From assembly GCA_949316235.1 (NCBI GenBank), contig OX438742.1, forward strand, positions 35,656,853 to 35,720,852: a stretch of DNA of 64,000 bases, given 5' to 3'. Positions 56,801 through 64,000 of the stretch are shown here, piece after piece. A program made the position numbers and the translations under genes. A model generated the notes under the pieces. It was not told where the DNA came from, searched no databases, and saw only the letters and a list, made by a program, of their open reading frames with translations. This stretch comes from Oegoconia quadripuncta (Eukaryota > Arthropoda > Insecta > Lepidoptera > Autostichidae). Positions within the stretch are counted from its first letter, which is position 1. Each line of letters begins with the position of its first letter.

Positions 56801-56962
56801 ATAATCGCACTACAAAAAGAAACATCAGAGTTTATTGCAAATGTAATGAGTAATCCCGACAACCTTAGGCGTTATCAAGAACAGCTCCATGGACTGCGGC
56901 AGATCAAGGTGGAACCACTATCATCAGCTGAGGAAAATGAGTTGTCGTCAGACCAGCAGTAA
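47847..56962 (+). CDS. two-exon gene for a 130-aa helical protein (proposed model)
   Basis: Model: 47847-47883 joined to 56607-56962. Exon 1 gives MYQKRMKKLVKK plus one base (AAG|GTGTGT donor); exon 2 starts with GT to complete Gly13, so phases agree (1/1). The product has a basic N-terminus (KRMKKLVKK, RNLLREARRQQR), a polar linker with Met, Gln and Pro, a long helix-prone segment (about 48-110) and an acidic, Ser-rich C-terminus after IKVEP (112-116). I do not recognise the family. The SUMO-type motif and basic start suggest a nuclear protein, which is inference. Extra exons inside the 8.7-kb intron cannot be excluded. Confidence 0.4.
47884..49170. other. AT-rich DNA, nothing recognised
   Basis: Part of the proposed intron of the plus-strand gene. 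The frame at 48478-48747 is unsupported. Confidence 0.4.
49172..49303 (+). repeat. three tandem copies of a 44-bp unit
   Basis: The unit begins 'gttcagccgttttgcgctac' and ends 'cttacagac'; copies start at 49172, 49216 and 49260. The first two are identical; the third has one change seen (cataca for cttaca). Confidence 0.95.
49676..49888 (-). mobile_element. SINE-A copy
   Basis: Minus-strand head 'attggtgtagtggatagtga', B-box mutated ('gggttcaaatcc'), body and end 'gtgtaagtgtccgaaatatt'. Confidence 0.82.
49923..50009. repeat. MITE-like hairpin, 20-bp arms
   Basis: 'acagtgctgcccagttacga' at 49923-49942 pairs with 49990-50009 with one mismatch, spacer about 47 bp. Non-coding. Confidence 0.85.
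50148..50262 (-). mobile_element. SINE-B 3' end fragment
   Basis: The minus strand shows 'gaaggtggaagcgtactgac' complemented with the SINE-B end ('cacttaacatcaggtggg'). The head is missing. Confidence 0.7.
50844..51050 (+). mobile_element. SINE-A copy
   Basis: Head 'cgaccgattggtgtagtgaa', B-box GGTTCGAATCC, body 'catggatgtttatataaata', end 'gattggtgtaagtgtccaaa'. Confidence 0.85.
51051..51665. other. AT-rich DNA, nothing firm
   Basis: Short overlapping frames on both strands around 51118-51584 without motifs. Confidence 0.4.
51671..51957 (+). mobile_element. SINE-B, diverged copy
   Basis: Head 'cgcctccgtggcccattgtg', degraded B-box, body 'ggctaccaccatcttatcta', end 'cagctgtaattgaggtcaag'. 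Followed at 51970-52080 by an inverted fragment of the same family. Confidence 0.7.
52151..52556. mobile_element. mariner-derived MITE, copy 2 (long form)
   Basis: The termini 'ggtccttacctatgaaattt' and 'ccaatttcataggtaaagac' form TIRs. 406 bp, with about 140 bp of interior ('gcagcgttaatttttaaaat') absent from the copy at 35029-35290. Confidence 0.85.
52560..52755 (-). mobile_element. SINE-A, old copy
   Basis: Minus-strand body and head are recognisable ('gatataaa...catgactcgcgat' type words, B-box remnant 'tcaaatcctgct') but strongly mutated. Confidence 0.45.
52756..55465. other. AT-rich DNA, little recognised
   Basis: A SINE-C scrap (minus) lies at 53612-53715, an RTE 3' end (minus) at 55083-55150, and a repeat scrap at 55030-55080. 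A GC-richer patch at 54480-54645 has no supported gene. Confidence 0.45.
55466..56459 (-). mobile_element. jockey/CR1-like non-LTR retrotransposon, 5'-truncated
   Basis: From 56459 leftward on the minus strand: a frame with WFTVNNLLLNEKKTKCIKF (downstream of the RT YADD box), then LLGLTLDAKLQWGPHI and KLASAAYAVKKIR. Next, after a frameshift near 56120, VISYGILLWGNAAD, FVLQKRAIRAIYKLEPRVSL and [15 protein letters not shown]. Then a 3' UTR ('gagcaaccctagagtttctt') to about 55466. Dead by truncation and frameshifts. Confidence 0.88.
56607..56962 (+). CDS. terminal coding exon of an unrecognised gene
   Basis: A strong acceptor (long T-run, TAATTTCAG) precedes 56607. The frame (2 nt + 117 codons) runs to TAA at 56960-56962. 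It begins SNRNLLREARRQQRLQLMM, continues with QTVQSPYEEPSFERVSQNR and a helix-prone WKTISLMHRNKLIQQKIIA segment, then HGLRQIKVEPLSSAEENEL. Codon use and a mixed amphipathic composition look like a real gene, unlike the repeats around it. IKVE fits the SUMO consensus. Two AATAAA signals follow at 57265 and 57298. Confidence 0.7.
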
Positions 56963-57264
56963 TTGTCTAAGCACTTGTTAAGACCATTTAGTTATAATCA
57001 TTAGAATAAGTTGAAAACAGATGCAGATGGATTTTTCACATAAAGGAAAATTCGTTTAAAGATAAGGATGCCGGGCTGAAAGAGTGACTTACTCCTTCCG
57101 TTTTTCTGAATGAGAAAACACCATCTGCAATAGTCAACAAGTTTATAAATGTGGCTTTTGTGTGACTTAATTTGTAAAAAAGAGATCTGGTTACCGATTT
57201 TCGAGTGCGTTTTCTAGAGATATTTGAAAAGCAATTTCTCAAAACAATTAGAAGTTTCTGTGAG

Positions 57265-57303
57265 AATAAAATTTGAGTTGAGTTTAATGATTACTACAAT
57301 AAA
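57265..57303 (+). promoter_or_regulatory. polyadenylation signals
   Basis: AATAAA at 57265-57270 and 57298-57303, about 300-340 nt after the stop of the terminal exon. Confidence 0.5.
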
Positions 57304-59485
57304 GTATTATTATTTTCCAGATTCGTTCTTTTTGAGAATTGAGTTTTAAATATACAATAGAATCGTTACCACTGCTTTAAAATCAAACTTCCGTGGCTCA
57401 CGACTAAAAATTATTCAAAAGGTACAATAGCTTGCTTACTTACTACATAGTTACTTACTACGTATAATCCCGGATAAAGACTTCTGTGAAATTTGAATAG
57501 CCGTTTTAACAAAAATTATACACGATAACGAACTTAGAATACTAAACGAGTATTGTCTAGCAATACCCGTACCCACTCGTAATTACGCAAATCCAAGTAG
57601 TTCCAAATGTAGATAATAGCAAATTAGTGAAAGTTAGAGAATTAAAATTAAGTTTAACAGTAAGTTAAAATAGGGAGATAAACCATATGCCTCTCATAGA
57701 ACATACGAGATAAATTTTAAGTCACTTTATTATAGTTTTAGAATAGCTTTTTTAATTCATTTCATTCTTTTCATCAGGATAATTGAACCCAAAATTCACC
57801 TCATTACTCATTAGAACGTGCCTTCCTAGCTTGTCGTTTCTAACAGAAGGTACTTATATCTATGGCAGAATGAGACAAATTTACGATAACGTTTATTTTA
57901 AGGGTAAAATTATATCCCTGTAACCATGCGAATTAAAACCATATTTTTTTAATAACGAAGTTTTTAATAACGAAGAGGGTTTTATAACGAATTAAAAAAA
58001 TTAACTAAATAGATTGTGTAATAAGTAGTCCAAAATATATCTAATTATATAATAGCATGATAACAGCGAATAATATTCTTTTAGTGTGCTGAGGTTTCTA
58101 TTAACGATATAACATCAAATTTTTTTCAAGTATTATTAACTAAATTCAATTCAGAATAATAACTAAATCAAACAATATCTCTATATAACTCCTTATAAAC
58201 ATTTTAATTTCTTGCAATAATATTTTCTATTCCTCCTGTTATTTTCTTTAAATAATCCGCTTTCTACTGATTTTGTCTTTTATAAAAATGTAAACGAATA
58301 AAAATACGAATAAAATCAGAAAATTGGAGTAGCCATGCGCTTAATTTCAAGGCATAAAATCGTAACCCGTATTTTATCGGAAAATAAAATAGTTTAAAAT
58401 AGGTTACGATTGACTCAAAATTGTTCCTCTGAAAAGTGATGGATTTACAACAGGGATGTGTGCATACCATGGGAGCCAACATAACGGTAGCCAACATTAC
58501 AACCTATTCTTAGATTGACCTACTGCATTTAGGTCGTAATGTTGGCCACCATTTGGCTTACTTCTGAAAGAAAATTATATACACCTCTTTGTTCAATCTT
58601 CAGGTATTAATTTTATTTATTCAGTAACATAACAACGAAGTCCTGGAAAAAAATGTATTTCATTTCAGCCTATCAAAACACCTGATTTCATTGTTTAATA
58701 ACAAATAAAAATTAAAGTAAAGTTAGAAGAAAGTCCCTGAAATAGGTTTTGTCATTTTCGTTTTTGTTATACATGAAATGAATGGATGAAACAGATGAAA
58801 GAAATCTTGTTGTAGCAAAATGTTGCCACAATAAAACTTTAATTCTGCAAGAAATAGTTATCAAAATTTATTTTGTGGCTTTCGGTGAAGAAATATATAG
58901 TTTTAAGGCACATGTTGCAGTTTTAATTTCTTAATAAGTACATATGTAGGTAAGTTTGGTTTATCTAGTTTGCATTTAATAGGGTGTTAAGAATGATAGG
59001 ATCTAGGACACTGTGTTCGTTTTATAATAAAGGATTCATACCATTTTTCACTACTTATCTACTTTAACTTAATTAGGTTAAGTCATTTATCTGTAGGTAT
59101 TATTAGATACTTACATTTGTGTGTAAGCGTGAACTGACATTTTCATAAATTTAGAAATATGTACATAAGTATGATAGGATATATGTTGAACGATACTCCG
59201 GGCGTCAATTATCGAAAAACCCCGGTTTTTTAGATTCGAATGCGTATTCGTAAATCTAAGTTGGGCCTGTTCAAAACCTTCTAAAAATATAATATTACCT
59301 AAGTATTTTTTCATCTATTTTGTGAATGTTAGCCTCTTCTTTACTAGTCTCTGAAATAAAGTTTTAATATACTAATTGTTTTTTTTTCTTTAGAAGATAT
59401 ATGGTGTCCCGTAGTTAATTTAGACGTCTTTACAACAGTGAACGTCTCTTGGGAAAATAAATAATGAAAAAATCAATAAAAAATA
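57304..59485. other. intergenic AT-rich DNA with one imperfect hairpin
   Basis: An imperfect inverted pair ('agccaacattac' / 'gtaatgttggcc') lies at about 58488-58552 and could be a small MITE. No coding frame supported. Confidence 0.45.
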
Positions 59486-59569
59486 AATAAATATCCTTGG
59501 ATATCTAATTCCACACTAACCTTGTATTATTTTTATAAATATAAAAATATATATTTTGGATCCAATCCC

Positions 59570-59830
59570 CTCTCCTCTTCTCAGTCTTTATTAACACTAT
59601 TACTAATGACGTGACCTAAACCTTCTAGATCTCATATTTCTACCGTTCTTTCCTTTCCTCCCACCTCTAACAAGACTGACTCTATTACAAACTCCTTTTC
59701 CGGTCATGCGGTCAGGCTGTGGAACTCACTTCCTGCCAGTATACGGGACAGTCAGACCCTTGGAACTCTTAAAACAAGAGTTAAAGAGCACTACCTTAAG
59801 GATTCACGTTAAGTCCTCATGGTATTTATG
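59570..59830 (+). mobile_element. non-LTR RT ORF C-terminus (CR1/L2-like)
   Basis: Reads AVRLWNSLPASIRDSQTLGT, then LKTRVKEHYLKDSR and a stop. 'LWNSLP..IR....L..FK' is the typical end of many LINE ORF2 proteins. An in-frame stop upstream marks it as a pseudogene. Confidence 0.75.
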
Positions 59831-59933
59831 CATGTATGTTGTACAGCTAATTTATTATCTAGCATAAATATATTTTGTGTAGTTGCATACGTTTATATAT
59901 TTATTTGTTATATTTATATGTTTCTAATCTGGA

Positions 59934-60180
59934 TGAGATTTTTTACCGTAAGAAAAAAAATAGGGCATGTTAGGTACGTGAAATAGAAGGCATACTTTTT
60001 TTTCCAAAACTATTATAGAATAAAAATAAATTTCGCGTGAGAGGAACCCTAAGAATCACGACTGAATCAAGATGCGGTCAGCGCGTGAGTTTTTGAAAAA
60101 AATAAATAAGTACCTATGTCAATATCTTCTATTTCACTTACCTAATATGCCCTATTTTTTCCTTACGGTAAAAAAACTCA
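59934..60180. mobile_element. MITE with ~50-bp TIRs and CTGGA duplication
   Basis: The termini TGAGATTTTTTACCGTAAG and CTTACGGTAAAAAAACTCA continue as inverted repeats through 'atagggcatgttaggtacgt' on the left. The flanks are CTGGA at 59929-59933 and at 60181-60185. 247 bp. A plus-strand frame starting at 60072 merely runs across it. Confidence 0.85.
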
Positions 60181-60319
60181 CTGGATATACCGGATATACT
60201 ATTCATCGTATGTATGCCGTTTATAATATGTATGTTTTTATGTATTTAGTTAGAGATATTATCTTTCAGTTTCGTGTACACACTATGTATGCTTACCTTT
60301 TAAAATTGTTTCACTTTCG

Positions 60320-60435
60320 CGGGTTTGCTGGAACAGATCTCTTATAGAGATAAGTTCACCCTATGTACATTTGTATTTAATTATTTTAATGTGTAATTTG
60401 ATGTGTGTTTACAATAAAGTGTTAAATAAATAAAT
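60320..60435 (+). mobile_element. non-LTR retrotransposon 3' end
   Basis: 'ttgctggaacagatctctta' and 'gataagttcaccctatgtac' lead to 'caataaagtgttaaataaat'. Sister of 31380-31515; a SINE-A fragment follows in its tail. Confidence 0.75.
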
Positions 60436-60567
60436 ATTTATATAAACATCCATGACTCGACAGTAAATGTTCACATTCATCACACAATGAACGTTCACGC
60501 CTCTCGGAATTCAAACCCGTAACCATTGGTTTATCAGTCACTATCCACTATACCCATCGGTTTATTT
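60428..60567 (-). mobile_element. SINE-A fragment
   Basis: Minus-strand head ('aaccgatgggtatagtggat'), degraded B-box, and body to 'catggatgtttatataaata'. The distal part is lost. Confidence 0.7.
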
Positions 60568-60604
60568 CCAATTTTTCGTAAATTGATACCTACATATATC
60601 ATAA

Positions 60605-60735
60605 AATGAAAACATCCATAGCTCGAGTACACGTGTCCCTATTCATCATACAAACATATGCCCCTGGTGGGTACGAACACGCGACCTTTTAAAGCCGTAA
60701 GGATTTCTAAGCACTACACCAAACAGGCCGACATA
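60605..60735 (-). mobile_element. SINE-A2 fragment
   Basis: Minus-strand head 'ggcctgtttggtgtagtgct', B-box degraded, body start. Directly neighbours the SINE-A fragment in the same orientation. Confidence 0.65.
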
Positions 60736-60769
60736 ATGTAATGATGATAACGATGACAATGACTTACCT

Positions 60770-60995
60770 TCCTTGTGGTTCCAAAAAGAAACCCTTCTAA
60801 GATCACTTGGTTATCCCTCTGCGTGTCCCTGTTTTAAGGGCCTAGTTTCCAAAAGAGGTTAAGGATATCAAGTTAAAATTAATATCGAATACTAAGGTCT
60901 GCGGCCTCCTACCGCTGTACAAAATTTAAATTTCTAGTGTGATGCAATAAAAAAATGCCTTCTATAGCGTATTTTCATATTAAGGTCCGTATTAC
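60770..60995. repeat. dispersed repeat related to 36960-37250
   Basis: Shares 'taagatcacttggtt' (here against 'taggatcactttgtt'), 'tatcaagttaaaattaatat' and 'tatagcgtattttcatat' with the earlier copy. Confidence 0.6.
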
Positions 60996-61141
60996 TGAAA
61001 GTTAATCAAGCAGAGATCTCCGCTTGAGGACAGTAAAAAAGGGACAACTATTGTAACAACTCGGCATCTCTTTCTAACTATGCTCAAGCGCATATCTACG
61101 CGTGAGCAACATTCTGAAATACGGGAGTCCCACTCACTGAG

Positions 61142-61851
61142 ATATCAAAATCAAAATCAAAATCAAAAAATGCTTTATTTTGTAGGTACACAGGGTACAC
61201 TTAAAATAGTCAGATTTTACATTTTCAAAGCTACTGCTTGTTCAAAAGGCAATTTTCCCCTGAGAAGAACAAGCAAGAAACTCGAGAGGTCGCTCTTTAA
61301 AAAAAAAGGTAAATATATTACAAAATTATTAATCATTATTTAATGTTATAATATTTCATTATTAATTGTGAAATAGCCTGGTTATGCGAACGGGCTGGTT
61401 ATGTCCATGATTGTTTATCATCTAAATAATCTGATATTTTATAATATGCTTTCTTAATAAGTTTCTGTTTTATAGTATCTTTAAATTTATTGAAAGGAAG
61501 ATTTTGTATATCAACAGGAACTTTATTGAAAAAGCGTATACATAACCCTTTGAATGAATTACTGACTTTGTGGAGGCGACTTATGTGACCTGCAAGTTTA
61601 TCTTTATTTCTTGTATTGACATCATGTTTATCACTATTTTTCCTAAATGATGCTATATTTTTTTTGACATATATTAGATTTTCAAAAATGTACTGTGACG
61701 AAAAGGTTAGAATATTATACTCTTTAAATCTGTCTCTAAGTGACACTGCAGGTCTCAATTGATAAATTGCGCGAACGGCTCGTTTTTGTAAAACAAAGAT
61801 TGTATTTATATCCGCGGCATTTCCCCACAGCAAGATACCGTAAGACATCAA
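61142..61851 (-). mobile_element. jockey/CR1-like non-LTR retrotransposon, 5'-truncated, with tail
   Basis: The minus strand reads MSYGILLWGNAADINTIFVL, QKRAVRAIYQLRPAVSLRDR and [20 protein letters not shown] to a stop at about 61399. A 3' UTR and a (TTTTGA)n tail at 61142-61170 follow. The 150-codon frame is unbroken, so this is a fairly young insertion although truncated. Confidence 0.9.
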
Positions 61852-63057
61852 ACATAATTATTGGGAGTCCTACACGAAAATGACATTTAAAATGAATGTA
61901 GGTCACTGGAATGGCCATGGTTTGAAATGTTCTAATTATGCAGAAACCGGAGGCCGCAGACAGTGTTGCCAGACAAAATCTCTGAAAATAAGTAGAAAAA
62001 GAACAAAACATTATTTATTAATAAAAAATAAAGAACGCATGTAATTAAGAAATAGGTACCAGAAGCACGTAGTGCAGTGAATGAGCAAAATGGGGTGAAT
62101 CCTCGGTGAAGCAGAAGTTTTGTCATTTGCTTGTACGCTTGCATGCAACTTTATTTATAAACAATCGAAGCTTGAAGCAAAAAAAAGAGTCATATTGCCG
62201 GTCTAAGCGGTCTACTAAAAAGAAATAACAATAAGATAAACGTAGAAGAACCTATACTACACTAAACGTTTAATCGTTCGGGGCATCCCCGACATTTGTT
62301 GTTAGGTTGAAAGGGTATGGCGGAAACGACGTCGCCCGTCATGCCCTTCTGTTAGGTTGGCATTGCATAGGAGAAATGAAATTTCACCTTTTAATATAAT
62401 GGTCAAATTGATGGGACATTTAGAATGTAACCATGTTATGACAGGTTTTCGATATTGCGGTAAATAGCTTTACGGAAATTTTAAACAACGGTGAATAGTA
62501 AAAGGGTCAATGAAAACGCGGAAATTAATACAAAACAAAATATAATTTCCTTTAATCCAAAAAATATCTAACTAATAAATGTCAAAACGTTAGCGGAATA
62601 ATAATATTCGGGACAAAAAATATCGGAAAAACAATTAGTACCTAACTTACATAACATGAGTTTCATTTTGGTTACCAGAAGTAGCTACGAAATCTAATTG
62701 AAAATATTGATTAAAGGATTCGCAAATTTCATAATTGTATATCATTTTATGAAGAGTGTCACTTGTCAGAAATATTTCGGAGAGTTTTTAATTTTTTCCT
62801 CTGAGAGATGAGTAAATTTTATAGGACATTCATGTTCCAACTCGCATAATCTGGATATGAGAGTAGAAAATACTTAATAATCGCTTTGGTTTAACTCTAT
62901 AGCTTCAACGTCAGTAAGAAAATATTAAAGACTTCATCCCAGTTTACGGAACGAAGGCCCAATTCAACTAAATCAGCTTGGACAAACATTTTTTAGTATT
63001 TTCTTTTCACCGTCCATGCTTTCCGCTTCAGGAGCGTCGGTGGTTCTTCCAATTTGA
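61852..63057. other. intergenic, nothing recognised
   Basis: AT-rich. The patch 62275-62365 is GC-richer without a known match. Confidence 0.45.
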
Positions 63058-63342
63058 GAGGTCCGGATTCGACACCAGGCAGGCACATGGCTTCTTTTAA
63101 TATTGAATGATTTTTTAAATTTAATTTAATTACTTATGTGCATTTATCCGACTGTTCTTAAACGGTGAAGGAAAACATAGTAAGGAAACTGCATGCCTGA
63201 AAAAAAAATTCTGAGGCAGGTGACATCCCCAACCCGCATTGGGCCAGCGTGGTGTACTATGGCCCATACTCCCTCATATGTATATATATTCCTATATAAG
63301 GCCTATATTCCTGTAGTGGGATGTTTCGGGGTGATGATGATG
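63058..63342 (+). mobile_element. SINE-C, near full length
   Basis: Head 'gaggtccggattcgacacca', middle 'tgtgcatttatccgactgtt' and 'aacggtgaaggaaaacatag', block 'gcattgggccagcgtggtgt', end 'cctgtagtgggatgtt' and GATGATGATG. Parallels 6376-6656. Confidence 0.8.
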
Positions 63343-63794
63343 CTTTCCGCTTCGGGTACCATTAGAAACCTCCCACCTCGTATACAAGTTTCTAGTTTTT
63401 TAGTATATGTTTTGTCTCTATATTCCTTCATTATCTCTCGTCTCCTATAAAGTAGAAGGAGTGTAAACTCATGCTCAAACTCACGCTGTCACTTCTGTTC
63501 GCCTTTGCTATGTAGTTTATTTTTCTTCGTGTTTTTATATTAATTCATTTTTACAATATCTTTCACACAAATCGGTGTTCTGGCCTTAATATCTACACAG
63601 TTTTTTGTCAGGTTACATACCTAGGATGCTTTTTATTCTCTACAACAAAAGTTCATAGCTGGGTTCCAGACAAAATTAAATGGGAAACTATTACATATTA
63701 TTGATAAAAAAAATATTAGAGAACACCAACTAGGTGCTTACACTGGATACAGACTATTCTATATACAGACTATTCTTAACATTAGGTATGATAA

Positions 63795-63905
63795 GGTGAC
63801 CTGGAAGACATCGCTTTAGTGATTTAAGACAGAAAGTTTTTTATTGTGTTTTTTTTGTGGTAATGTTAAAGAAATTGTAATTAATACAGAAATAAATATT
63901 TCGCA
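63795..63905 (+). mobile_element. non-LTR retrotransposon 3' end
   Basis: 'gacctggaagacatcgcttt' and 'gtgatttaagacagaaag' with an A-rich end resemble the LINE 3' UTR type of 10650-10756, degraded. Confidence 0.5.
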
Positions 63906-64000
63906 TTAAAATAAATTTTGTAGGAGTAAAGAAATGTCTACCGTGTTGATAAGAATTAGAAAAATTGTTTCATAACAGTTGTACCTACTCTGTGACTAAT

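Noticed and set aside
61736..62144. Two minus-strand frames with Cys/Phe-rich sequence
   Set aside because: Partly overlap the LINE fragment in another frame and continue into unmatched DNA without motifs.

Overview
The window is AT-rich, intron-containing nuclear DNA from an insect, most likely a moth or butterfly. The reasons are a split Tret1-type sugar transporter gene and a dense load of repeats of lepidopteran type: tRNA-headed SINEs, SINE/LINE ends with 'cagcagtgggatg' plus (GAT)n, LINE 3' ends with 'ggaagagatctcttatagagataag', mariner/Tc1 elements and TIR-MITEs. I see no bacterial, organellar or viral gene, no rRNA, no confident functional tRNA gene and no CRISPR array.

Genes. (1) 3-497 (+) is the 3' end of a Ser/Thr-rich, mucin-like protein. 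(2) 1501-1806 (+) is a small acidic, Cys-containing ORF, possibly a terminal exon. (3) The main gene is a facilitated-trehalose/sugar transporter on the minus strand. Its seven coding exons lie at 42602-42558, 12757-12622, 11818-11590, 8058-7902, 5629-5237, 4890-4604 and 4381-4072. All splice phases agree and the product is 518 aa. The first coding exon is tiny (15 codons) and a 29.8-kb intron separates it from exon 2; a TATA-like box sits about 70 bp upstream of the ATG. (4) On the plus strand, pointing away from the transporter, a strong terminal exon (56607-56962) encodes a helical, Gln-rich protein with a SUMO-type IKVE motif. A candidate first exon (47847-47883) would complete a 130-aa protein.

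Repeats. Transporter intron 3 holds an apparently intact, young Tc1/mariner-superfamily element (8453-10572) with 268-bp terminal inverted repeats. It also holds a 67-copy perfect pentamer array grown from a LINE tail. Intron 1 (12758-42557) is a store of non-LTR reverse-transcriptase ends, two tRNA-derived SINE types, a dead DD34D mariner (32863-34171), MITEs, several perfect short hairpins and a cluster of six TATCGATA palindromes at 26.66-27.06 kb. The region from 43 kb to the right end is the same kind of repeat mixture around gene 4.

How it fits together. The transporter would move trehalose or another sugar across a cell membrane. Nothing else in the window is obviously linked to it functionally. 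The most novel material is in the mobile and palindromic DNA: the young element with a Pol III B-box inside each TIR, the TATCGATA cluster, and hairpins that look like template-switch mutations. No database search was possible, so family names rest on motifs and splice logic.
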